Positions 1 through 5,974 of a DNA stretch of 6,795 nucleotides are shown here, piece by piece. The stretch is from contig JAATEW010000032.1 of the NCBI GenBank assembly GCA_015655535.1, positions 1 to 6,795 on the forward strand. The letters run 5' to 3'. A program made the position numbers and the translations under genes. Source of the stretch: Hyphomicrobiales bacterium (lineage in GTDB: Bacteria; Pseudomonadota; Alphaproteobacteria; Rhizobiales; Beijerinckiaceae). The notes beneath the pieces were generated by a model. That model had not been told where the DNA came from and made no database searches. It saw only the letters and a program-made list of their open reading frames with translations. Numbering within the stretch: the stretch's first letter is position 1; the number at the start of each line of letters is the position of its first letter.

Positions 1-499
1 AGGCTCCATTCTTATCGGCATCGTGAGGTGAAACCATCATGCCATGAGTGTGGAGATTGACAGGCTGATCGCCGGCCGGAGTCGTTCCATTCAGCATGAA
101 TGTATTGTTCGAAACCGGGGGCAGTAGATTGTGAAGCGTGATACGAAGCGTGCCAAGGCTGTCACGCGTTTCCGGAAAGCGCTTGGAAATATGCCAAATG
201 GGTGGCACCAAGGAACCGGACGTTGGATCGGCTTTGAAATCGAAGACGTAAGCCGTGAACGCGGCCGGCAGCATATTGGCGCTGTTGGCACCTATGATCG
301 AAATGCGTTTTGCTTTGACGAAGAGGTCGAAAGCGCCGCCGACGGCGTTAAATTGGCCGGGCTCGCAGAGTGGTTGCCTGATGGTGATTGCATCCGTGCA
401 GGTGCGATTGGCGACCGCCGGAACCTCCGCGGCGGCAGCGGTCATCCAAAAAGCCGCAAGCAATCCGCCCGATAAGCCTACTCGTTTCCGGCCAGCCAT
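1..499 (-). CDS. Multicopper oxidase, N-terminal part (cut by window edge)
   Basis: The reverse strand reads open from an ATG at 499-497 to the window edge, giving the first 166 codons of an exported protein. Residues 1-24 form a signal peptide: basic MAGRKR start, hydrophobic core, and a likely cut after the AAAA run before EVPA. Residues 146-153 read PVNLHTHG; HTHG (His150, His152) is the first trinuclear-copper ligand motif of multicopper oxidases, and its LHTHG-MMVSP surroundings match the N-terminal cupredoxin domain of that family. The start is set by GGAAG six bases upstream; an in-frame ATG at 505-503 would touch this site and fits less well. It is transcribed divergently from the sigma/receptor cluster. 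Family members oxidise phenols, Cu(I) or Fe(II) using oxygen; a ferroxidase role beside iron-uptake genes is only a guess. The remaining copper ligands lie outside the window. Confidence 0.88.
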   Translation of the reverse strand, partial: MAGRKRVGLSGGLLAAFWMTAAAAEVPAVANRTCTDAITIRQPLCEPGQFNAVGGAFDLFVKAKRISIIGANSANMLPAAFTAYVFDFKADPTSGSLVPPIWHISKRFPETRDSLGTLRITLHNLLPPVSNNTFMLNGTTPAGDQPVNLHTHGMMVSPHDADKNGA

Positions 500-681
500 A
501 CCCATCTTCCGTGCTTGAGTTTGACGTCGCTTTGCTATGATGATCCATTTCGCGACGGCTTTCTTAGACTCCGCGTTGCGAGAATGGTGCGCGACCTTCG
601 TGAACCGAACTTGGAATTCGTTACGACTGAGATGTTCGTCTCCCGGCTGAATAACGTAACATCTGCGGGGTCGTAATGCGC

Positions 682-707
682 ATTGATTTTGATCAGTAAA
701 TATCAAT
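682..707. promoter_or_regulatory. Inverted repeat, possible operator in divergent spacer
   Basis: ATTGAT (682-687) and its exact reverse complement ATCAAT (702-707) have centres 20 bp apart, about two helical turns, so both half-sites would face the same side of the DNA. A TGATCA palindrome (690-695) lies between them. The site sits between divergent promoters, where a shared operator would be expected. Six-base arms in AT-rich DNA can arise by chance and I recognise no known regulator site. Confidence 0.25.
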
Positions 708-875
708 CGTGTACATTGCTTTGGGTATCGTAGAAGCATTTGATGAACACGCATCGGTGAAGCCAATATACGATCTCCATTTCACTTGCCGTTTCGCCAC
801 GATCGCGCAAGAAATCATTTACACGGTTGAGAATCCGCCATCACACGTTCTGTATGAACGGATTCAAAAATAGAA

Positions 876-905
876 CTTAGAAGAGCTATAAACTATTATA
901 TTTGC
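876..905 (+). promoter_or_regulatory. Irr/ICE-like element, copy A, upstream of first sigma gene
   Basis: Bases 876-892 read CTTAGAAGAGCTATAAA and match 11 of the 14 defined positions of the Irr (iron control element) consensus TTTAGAA-N3-TTCTAAA of Hyphomicrobiales, as I recall it. The resemblance continues to 905 when aligned without gaps to copies B and C: ATT at 895-897 and TTGC at 902-905. TTGCTT at 902-907 could be a -35 hexamer, but the -10 region 17 bp further (TAAGCA) is poor. The element ends 94 bases before the preferred sigma-gene start. Irr control is inferred from motif similarity only. Confidence 0.5.
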
Positions 906-999
906 TTGCTTACCTATTCGGGGCTAAGCAATAAGATGTTGGCCGATGTGTATGCCCTTGCCAAGTGATGCCGCGAAGGTAGGCTTCAAAGAGATGAGC

Positions 1000-1494
1000 A
1001 TGGCGTGGGATCTCCACGAGCTGTTTCAGCAATATGGCAAGGAGCTGAAGCGCTTCCTGCAACGCCGCGGCGCATGCCCTGAAACCGCCGCCGATCTCAC
1101 TCAGGAAACGTTCCTCCGCCTTCTCGTTGCGGCGCCTGGCCGGCCGGTCGAAAACGTCCAGGCCTATCTCTTTCGTACGGCTACTAATCTCTCGATAGAT
1201 CTTGCGAGGCGGCAGCGGCTCATGCCGCTCGTCGATGATTCCATGACCGCACTCGAAGGCGTAGTCGATGAATCGCCTTCGCCGGAACGCGTCGTGCTGT
1301 CGCGCCAGGAGCTTTTGAGGTTGCAACGGGCGCTCGATCAGATTCCGGCGCGGCCCCGCGATGTTTTCCTCGGCCGCCTCGAAGGCAAGACATTCGAGGA
1401 GATCGGCCGTTCCCTTGGCATGCCGACGCAGACAGCCTTCAGTCAGATGGTCAAGGTCATGATCCATCTGAAATCCGCCCTCGACCGCGCCTGA
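1000..1494 (+). CDS. FecI-type ECF RNA polymerase sigma factor
   Basis: A 164-residue ECF sigma factor, of normal family length and complete. Region 2 spans residues 5-75: AADLTQETFLRLL (30-42) is the core-polymerase binding part, and VQAYLFRTATNLSIDLARR (53-71) is the promoter-melting and -10 recognition part. After an acidic linker, region 4 covers roughly 105-164, with the helix-turn-helix around FEEIGRSLGMPTQTAFSQM (132-150). FecI proteins direct polymerase to TonB-receptor genes when a FecR partner relays a surface signal; the fecR and receptor genes follow directly. ATG 1000 is preferred because AAGAG lies six bases upstream and the protein then begins at the usual LHELFQQY motif. ATG 994 and ATG 946 (182 residues) are alternatives; 946 has no clear ribosome binding site. 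An Irr-like element upstream suggests iron control. The recognition helix is unlike typical FecI. The stop codon lies in the palindrome CTGATATCAG. Confidence 0.93.
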   Translation: MAWDLHELFQQYGKELKRFLQRRGACPETAADLTQETFLRLLVAAPGRPVENVQAYLFRTATNLSIDLARRQRLMPLVDDSMTALEGVVDESPSPERVVLSRQELLRLQRALDQIPARPRDVFLGRLEGKTFEEIGRSLGMPTQTAFSQMVKVMIHLKSALDRA

Positions 1495-1504
1495 TATCAG
1501 CTCG

Positions 1505-1532
1505 TTTCAGAAATCCCGTGCTTTTGATCGTC
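1505..1532 (+). promoter_or_regulatory. Candidate ECF (FecI-dependent) promoter before fecR
   Basis: TTTCAGA (1505-1511) and TCGTC (1528-1532) are separated by 16 bases. The same two blocks at the same spacing occur before the receptor gene (2589-2616), with little similarity between the blocks. CGTC is a common -10 core for ECF sigma factors, and the spacing suits a -35/-10 pair. It lies in the 84-bp gap between the sigma and fecR genes, ending 46 bases before the fecR ATG. That FecI uses it is inferred. Confidence 0.4.
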
Positions 1533-1578
1533 TCTGATAAAGAGGACTGACGATCCGCGAATCGGGAAAGCCTGCTTG

Positions 1579-2568
1579 ATGGCACAAGATGAGTCAAAGG
1601 ACGGCCCGCCGAAAGGCGCCGAGCCGGATTGGTTGGGTGGGGATTTGGACAAGGATCTCGATCCGGCCGCACGCGAAGCCATCCTCTGGTTCAATTTATT
1701 GCATGCCGATGCCGTGACGGCAGCAGATAAAGCGGCCTTCCGCGCGTGGCTACGCCGCGATCCCGGCCATGCTTCGGCCTATGCTGAGATCGAACGGCTC
1801 TGGGCCGGCATGCACGATTTGCCCCAGGTCAAGAAGAGGCGCCGCGCCGCGCATCTCCATCTGACGCGTCGGACACTCGGCAAGACTGCCATCGCGGCGC
1901 TTGGAACGAGCGCGCTCTGGGCGTTCTATGAACAGCATCTCTTTGCCGATTATCGCACCGGCACCGGCGAGCGTCGTGGCGTCACGCTGCCCGATGGCTC
2001 CCGCGCCGAATTATCGACCGCGACCGCTTTGTCTTTTGTGATCCGTCCGGAGCTGCGGCTTGTTACGCTTTATCAGGGCGAGGCCTTTTTCGAGGTTGCC
2101 GAAAATGCGGGACGTCCCTTCGTGGTCGAAGCGGGCAGCGGCCGCACCATGGCGCTTGGGACAGCCTTTGATGTCGCCTGTGATAATGACGGCATTCGCA
2201 TTACGGTCTCGGAACATGCGGTGAATGTCGGCCTTGGCGCACAAAACCTGTTGCTCGAGGCGGGTTTCCAGACCCTCTACGATGAGGAGACCATAGGTGT
2301 CGCTGAGCGTGTCGATGCGGCTTCGGAGCTTGCCTGGCGCCAAGGCCGTCTTGTCTTCGTCTCGGCGCCGTTCGGGCGCATTGTAAGCGCGCTCAACGCT
2401 TGGCGTCATGGCCGCCTTATCATCATGGACGAAGCTTTGAAGATGCGTCCCGTCACGCTCATCGTCGATCTTGCGCGGATCGGCGACATCTTGGCCGTCC
2501 TGGAAGAAGCCTTGCCCATTCGTGTCGTCAACCTCACGCCGCTCGCGACGCTGATCTATTCCGCCTGA
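1579..2568 (+). CDS. FecR-type transmembrane anti-sigma factor / signal transducer
   Basis: A 329-residue inner-membrane regulator of the FecR family. Residues 31-78 (REAILWFNLL to AYAEIERLWAGM) match the cytoplasmic N-terminal domain (DUF4880) that binds the sigma factor; the paired tryptophans and the DPGHASAY stretch are typical. A basic stretch (85-98) leads into one membrane segment at about 99-117. The periplasmic FecR domain follows (125-217), with VTLPDGSRAELS (135-146), YQGEAFFEVA (165-174) and PFVVEAGSGRTMALGTAFDV (180-199). The C-terminal 258-329 region resembles the small domain that contacts the receptor's STN domain. ATG 1579 has GGGAAAG (1564-1570) eight bases upstream; the TTG just before it would add one residue. 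It lies between the sigma and receptor genes and should pass the receptor's signal to the sigma factor. TRRTLGK before the membrane segment looks like a twin-arginine motif. Confidence 0.94.
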   Translation: MAQDESKDGPPKGAEPDWLGGDLDKDLDPAAREAILWFNLLHADAVTAADKAAFRAWLRRDPGHASAYAEIERLWAGMHDLPQVKKRRRAAHLHLTRRTLGKTAIAALGTSALWAFYEQHLFADYRTGTGERRGVTLPDGSRAELSTATALSFVIRPELRLVTLYQGEAFFEVAENAGRPFVVEAGSGRTMALGTAFDVACDNDGIRITVSEHAVNVGLGAQNLLLEAGFQTLYDEETIGVAERVDAASELAWRQGRLVFVSAPFGRIVSALNAWRHGRLIIMDEALKMRPVTLIVDLARIGDILAVLEEALPIRVVNLTPLATLIYSA

Positions 2569-2588
2569 CGAAAAAAGAATCCGGCCCA

Positions 2589-2616
2589 TTTCAGATAAAG
2601 CGCCGCACCCTTCGTC
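2589..2616 (+). promoter_or_regulatory. Candidate ECF (FecI-dependent) promoter before the receptor gene
   Basis: TTTCAGA (2589-2595) and TCGTC (2612-2616) lie 16 bases apart, exactly as in the fecR leader. In characterised fec systems the FecI-dependent promoter sits in the fecR-to-receptor gap, which is where this copy is. Transcription starting shortly downstream would leave a leader of roughly 45-50 nucleotides holding the hairpin at 2644-2668. No experimental support; the call rests on the paired occurrence and position. Confidence 0.42.
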
Positions 2617-2643
2617 ATAAAGAATGAGGGCGTAGGGCGCGGG

Positions 2644-2668
2644 CCTTGCTCTTCGACGGGGAGCAAGG
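2644..2668 (+). promoter_or_regulatory. Hairpin covering the receptor ribosome binding site
   Basis: CCTTGCTC (2644-2651) is the exact reverse complement of GAGCAAGG (2661-2668), forming an 8-bp stem around a 9-base loop that ends two bases before the ATG at 2671. The best Shine-Dalgarno, GGGGAG (2658-2663, spacing 7), lies partly in the loop and partly in the 3' arm, so the folded leader should hinder ribosome access. There is no T-tract, so it is not an intrinsic terminator. Translational control is inferred from position. Confidence 0.5.
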
Positions 2669-2670
2669 GA

Positions 2671-5175
2671 ATGTCGCGTAAGTTTGTCTGGGGGCTTGGC
2701 GTTGAAGGTGCGATTGGCGCGCTATACACACGCATTTTCAAAAGCCACATGCTGAGGCGCGCGATTTGCGTTTGTGCGAGTTTGACTGGTCTCATTCTAA
2801 ACTTCGAGCCGGTTGCTGCCCAGAACGCGGGATCGGCATCCGTTGGCAGGGCTGCGTCCATTGCGTTCTCTATCCCGCCCCAATCGCTCTCGACGGCGCT
2901 CGTCGCTTTCTCGCATGCAGCCGGTGTCGGCGTGGTCTTCGATGGCGCGATCGACCGCAGTCGCCTATCGCCAGGTGTTTTCGGCTCGATGACGCCGGCG
3001 CAAGCATTGCAGCATCTGCTCGGGAGCACCGGCCTTTCCTATCATTTCACCACTGCGACATCGGTGACAATCGAACGAGCGCAGGGCGAAGCCGGCGCAG
3101 CCGTGACTGCGCCCGGTGCGCTCACACTCGACACGATCAACGTCCAGGGCAGCGGCGAAAACGCCTGGGGGCCCGGGCAGGGCTATGTCGCGCGTCAAAG
3201 CGCAACGGCGACAAAGACGGATACGCCGCTCATCGAAACGCCGCAAGCCATTTCGATCGTCTCGCGCGATCAAATTCGCCAGCAAGGCGCGCAGGATCTG
3301 AAGCAGGCGCTCGCCTATACGTCCGGCGTCGCCGCGACCACGCGCTCCGCTTTCAGCGGTTTTGACATCATCTATTCACGCGGTTTCATTCTCGACAGGT
3401 ATGTTGATGGGATGAAGCTCCTTGGAGGCGATGTCGGCTATACGGTCCCCCAGATCGAACCTTATGGGGTCGAGCGGCTCGAGGTCTTTCATGGACCGAC
3501 GTCGGTCTTGTATGGACAGGCGTCGCCCGGCGGCCTTGTCAATGCCGTGACCAAGCGACCTTTGGATACGCCCTTTCATGAGGTTGAAATACAGACAGGC
3601 AATTTCGACCGGGTCCAAGGCGCCTTCGATCTCAGTGGCCCGGTTAACGCCGATAAGACCGTGCTCTACCGTCTGACCGGCGTGGCACGGAATGTCGAGT
3701 CTCAGGTCGACTTCACGAAAGAGCAACGCATATATATTGCACCGGCCCTGACCTGGAGACCTGACGCGAATACGGATTTGACGCTGCTCGCCAGTGTACA
3801 GCACGATCCGAATGTTGGATTGTACAGTCTCGTCCCGAGCGCTGGAACGCTCACGCCCGCCGCCTACGGCCTATTGCCGCGAAGCCGGTTCCTGGGCGAT
3901 CCCAATTATGATGAATATAAGCGCGACCAAGAGTCGATCAGCTATATATTCGAGCATAGCTTCGACGAAAGCTTCCTGGTTCGCCAGAATTTCCGCTACA
4001 TGCACACGGACGGCGAGGCCAGGCAATTGCTGCCCTTAGGGTCTTCGCTCACGAATGCGCAGGTCTTAAATCGTTATGCGCTCTTTGATAGGAACATCAT
4101 CAACGCCGTAACTTTGGACACACAGGGGCAGGCGAAATTCGCGACGGGGCCCTTCGCACACACGGCGCTTTTTGGTGTGGACTATCAGCGGCTTTCGCTT
4201 GGTGACAGGCTGGGGCAGGCGCTAGCGCCGTCGATCAACATATTCATACCGGTCTATGGCTACGTCATTCCCAACCCGGCGACTGTCTCGAACACGAGTC
4301 AGCTCACCAACCAAATCGGCCTCTATGAGCAAGACCAGGTCAAGCTCGATCGCTTTGTATTGACGGTGAGCGGCCGTGAGGATTCCGTCGAAACGGACAC
4401 ACTGAACCGCACCAATGGCGAGACGACGCCGCAAAATGCGCATGCGTTCACATGGCGGGCTGGATTGAATTATGTCTTTGACAATGGCGTCGCGCCTTAT
4501 GTGAGCTATGCGACATCGTTCCAACCGGCGAGCGGAGTCGATTCCGCCGGTAATGCGTTCAAGCCGACAACCGGACAGCAATATGAAGGAGGAATCAAAT
4601 TTCAGCCGGCGGGTGTGAATGCTCTTTTAACGGTCGCAGCCTTCGATCTCACAGAGCAAAACGTGTTGACCGTCGACCCGAATAATTCGGCCTTCAACGT
4701 GCAGACTGGAGAAATCAGATCGCGCGGCATCGAGGCCGAAGGCAAGGCCAGCTTGACGGAAGGGTTCGATCTGCTGGGATCTTTCACTTATGCCGATGTC
4801 AAGGTGACGAAAAGCAATGGCAGCGATCTCGGCAAGCGGCCGGTGAATGTCCCGTCGACGGTTGGCGCGCTCTGGGCTTTTTACACGGTTCAAACCGGCC
4901 CGTTCCAGGGCCTCGGTTTCGGCGGCGGCGTTCGTTATGTTGGCAACACCCCAGGCGACACCGCAAATAGCTTCTTCGTTCCGAGCAACATGCTGTTTGA
5001 TGCGGCGGTACAATATGATCTCGGCAAGCAAGTGAAGCAGCTTGATGGTGTGAGGCTCGCAGTCAACACGCGCAATATGTTCGACAGACGCTATGTTTCG
5101 GAGTGCTCGAACGCGTTGAACTGTATCTATGGGCCAGGCCGCACCATATTGGCTACGGTGCGATATAATTGGTGA
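2671..5175 (+). CDS. TonB-dependent siderophore receptor with STN signalling domain
   Basis: An 834-residue outer-membrane receptor, full length for the signalling subclass. A signal peptide is visible from Met27 (MLRRAICVCASLTG) with a likely cut after VAA at 48-50. The STN domain is at about 64-136 (FSIPPQSLSTALVAFSHAAG; then MTPAQALQHLLGSTGLSY) and should contact FecR. A TonB box-like LTLDTINV is at 151-158. The plug domain runs from about 180 to 300, with TPQAISIVSRDQI (190-202) and the conserved LYGQASPGGLVNAVTKRP (280-297). The rest is a 22-strand-type barrel ending YGPGRTILATVRYNW, with a terminal aromatic residue as expected for barrel assembly. ATG 2671 has GGGGAG seven bases upstream, though it adds 26 residues before the usual signal peptide; ATG 2749 is the alternative. 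The substrate is probably a ferric siderophore, but the sequence does not show which. It closes the sigma-fecR-receptor cluster. Confidence 0.95.
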   Translation: MSRKFVWGLGVEGAIGALYTRIFKSHMLRRAICVCASLTGLILNFEPVAAQNAGSASVGRAASIAFSIPPQSLSTALVAFSHAAGVGVVFDGAIDRSRLSPGVFGSMTPAQALQHLLGSTGLSYHFTTATSVTIERAQGEAGAAVTAPGALTLDTINVQGSGENAWGPGQGYVARQSATATKTDTPLIETPQAISIVSRDQIRQQGAQDLKQALAYTSGVAATTRSAFSGFDIIYSRGFILDRYVDGMKLLGGDVGYTVPQIEPYGVERLEVFHGPTSVLYGQASPGGLVNAVTKRPLDTPFHEVEIQTGNFDRVQGAFDLSGPVNADKTVLYRLTGVARNVESQVDFTKEQRIYIAPALTWRPDANTDLTLLASVQHDPNVGLYSLVPSAGTLTPAAYGLLPRSRFLGDPNYDEYKRDQESISYIFEHSFDESFLVRQNFRYMHTDGEARQLLPLGSSLTNAQVLNRYALFDRNIINAVTLDTQGQAKFATGPFAHTALFGVDYQRLSLGDRLGQALAPSINIFIPVYGYVIPNPATVSNTSQLTNQIGLYEQDQVKLDRFVLTVSGREDSVETDTLNRTNGETTPQNAHAFTWRAGLNYVFDNGVAPYVSYATSFQPASGVDSAGNAFKPTTGQQYEGGIKFQPAGVNALLTVAAFDLTEQNVLTVDPNNSAFNVQTGEIRSRGIEAEGKASLTEGFDLLGSFTYADVKVTKSNGSDLGKRPVNVPSTVGALWAFYTVQTGPFQGLGFGGGVRYVGNTPGDTANSFFVPSNMLFDAAVQYDLGKQVKQLDGVRLAVNTRNMFDRRYVSECSNALNCIYGPGRTILATVRYNW

Positions 5176-5190
5176 TCACGAACCCGCCTT

Positions 5191-5211
5191 GGCTGGCTTG
5201 CGGCGCCGGCC
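5191..5211 (+). terminator. Possible terminator hairpin after the receptor gene
   Basis: GGCTGGC (5191-5197) can pair with GCCGGCC (5205-5211) through seven pairs, one of them U-G, around a 7-base loop. It begins 16 bases after the receptor stop codon, where an end of transcript is expected. No T-run follows, so if it acts as a terminator it is weak or Rho-assisted. Confidence 0.35.
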
Positions 5212-5233
5212 GTATGCCATTGTACTTCCACAA

Positions 5234-5263
5234 ATTAGAGAAGCTCTAAATCATTGCCGTTGC
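5234..5263 (+). promoter_or_regulatory. Irr/ICE-like element, copy B, upstream of second sigma gene
   Basis: This copy is the most symmetrical: TTAGAG (5235-5240), AAG, CTCTAA (5244-5249) is a perfect 6-3-6 inverted repeat. The 17 bases 5234-5250 fit the TTTAGAA-N3-TTCTAAA layout of an Irr box at 11 of 14 defined positions. ATT (5253-5255) and TTGC (5260-5263) follow at the same offsets as in copies A and C. TTGCCA (5260-5265) could be a -35 hexamer. It ends 63 bases before the ATG of the sigma-gene remnant. Confidence 0.55.
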
Positions 5264-5270
5264 CAATGAT
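5250..5270. promoter_or_regulatory. Second inverted repeat overlapping copy B
   Basis: ATCATTG (5250-5256) and CAATGAT (5264-5270) are exact reverse complements separated by seven bases. The repeat overlaps the right end of the Irr-like element and the possible -35 hexamer. It could be a separate operator or an RNA hairpin in a leader. Copies A and C lack the right-hand arm, so it is particular to this promoter. Confidence 0.35.
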
Positions 5271-5326
5271 CCGGCGCTGAGATAACGCATCGACTATATT
5301 CAGCCTTCTCACGGCACGCGGCAAAG

Positions 5327-5974
5327 ATGGTTGTGTCGAACGGATTGGCGCACTCGGGCGATCTTGGTGCTTTGTTCCGACTCTATCATCGCGAACTGAC
5401 GCGCTTTGCCTATGGCCGGCTTCATGATCGCGAAGCCGCGGCCGATGTCGTGCAGGATGCTTTTCTCCGCTATCTCGCTGCCGAGGTCCTGAAGCCAGCG
5501 GAGGCGCCTTTAAGTCCGCGCTTCTTCCTGCGCCGCATCGTCGCCAATCTGACGATCGACGTGATCCGCCGCTCGCAGAGGCGCGGCCGCACGGTGGCGA
5601 TAGAAGGTGTCGCGGGCGAGATAGCGGACTTGGCGCCGCTGGCTGATCGCGCGCTCACGGCACGCCAGGAATATGAAATCCTTCGCCGCGCGCTCGATGA
5701 ACTTTTGTTAGCAAATCATTATGATTTAACGGTCTTAAATTTGGGTGGGGTGGCGTTGCGTAGAAGGCCGAGGCAGGTTGAATCCGATACGGGCGCTGAT
5801 CCTTCTTGCGCGAGCTTTCGTGCTAGTATTCGCAGCCCTTGCGCTCGCAGGCTGCGCAGGGTTTGGCGGTCCCGAGCGGGTTGTGAAAACCGGTACGGTC
5901 CAGCCATCCATGCTGCGCCTCATGGCAGGTCTCGACATGGAGCGCGGCGCGCCGCTTCTCATCCGGCTCTATAA
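5327..5974 (+). pseudogene. FecI-like ECF sigma gene truncated after region 2 (no region 4)
   Basis: The frame opens at ATG 5327 as a clear ECF sigma factor. Residues 12-30 (DLGALFRLYHRELTRFAYG) and AADVVQDAFLRYL (38-50) are regions 2.1-2.2, and SPRFFLRRIVANLTIDVIRRSQRR (63-86) is region 2.3-2.4. The linker reaches REYE-like TARQEYEILRRALDEL (111-126), the point where region 4 normally starts with a Pro-Pro-Arg turn. Instead the frame enters an AT-rich stretch (LLANHYDLTVLN) near 5706, then runs out of phase through the next gene to a stop at 5974. No region 4 helix-turn-helix occurs in any frame here. It is most likely a remnant left by a deletion or rearrangement; a working region-2-only protein is less likely. 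No fecR or receptor follows it. An Irr-like element precedes it. A fresh sequencing error would not explain the loss, since no shifted frame restores region 4. Confidence 0.8.
5713..5727. promoter_or_regulatory. 15-bp palindrome at the sigma remnant / lipoprotein junction
   Basis: AAATCAT (5713-5719), a central T, and ATGATTT (5721-5727) form a perfect 7-1-7 palindrome within an AT-rich patch (about 5703-5741) unlike the GC-rich sequence on both sides. It ends 50 bases before the TTG start of the lipoprotein gene, a reasonable place for an operator or promoter of that gene. Its left half, AAATCATT, also occurs in copies B and C of the Irr-like element. I do not recognise the regulator. Confidence 0.4.

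Larger units (their letters stand above)
506..999. other. Divergent intergenic region between the oxidase and sigma genes
   Basis: This spacer separates two outward-facing genes and should hold both promoters. From about 640 to 930 it is visibly more AT-rich than the flanking genes. It contains GTTACG/CGTAAC (620-625, 655-660), ATTGAT/ATCAAT (682-707), a short inverted repeat CGTTC-N5-GAACG (846-860) and the Irr-like element at 876-905. A 54-codon frame (GTG 709 to TAG 873) has no ribosome binding site and no recognisable family, so I do not call it. The stretch 946-999 is open in the sigma-gene frame and would be coding only if an earlier start is used. Confidence 0.6.

Noticed and set aside
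131..475. Plus-strand 114-codon open frame
   Set aside because: It lies opposite the multicopper oxidase frame, whose signal peptide and HTHG motif are convincing; this frame has no recognisable features.
620..660. GTTACG / CGTAAC inverted repeat with a nested GAGAT-GTTC-GTCTC hairpin
   Set aside because: The outer arms are only six bases and far apart, and the inner stem is short with one wobble pair; it is not distinct enough from chance to call.
709..873. 54-codon frame (GTG 709 to TAG 873) in the divergent spacer
   Set aside because: It has no Shine-Dalgarno sequence, no recognisable domain and unusual composition, and it covers possible operator sequence; an open frame of this length can arise by chance.
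910..1467. Reverse-strand 185-codon open frame opposite the sigma gene
   Set aside because: It is the antisense of a clear ECF sigma factor and shows no domain of its own.
1491..1500. CTGATATCAG palindrome at the sigma stop codon as a terminator
   Set aside because: It has no loop and no following T-run, and the downstream fecR gene is expected to be co-transcribed.
2011..2589. Reverse-strand 192-codon open frame opposite fecR
   Set aside because: Antisense shadow of the FecR domain in GC-rich sequence; very rich in charged residues, with no family resemblance.
5704..5974. C-terminal extension of the sigma remnant as a real new domain
   Set aside because: From 5778 it is the out-of-phase reading of the lipoprotein gene and is Arg/Ser/Ala-rich, typical of a shadow frame.
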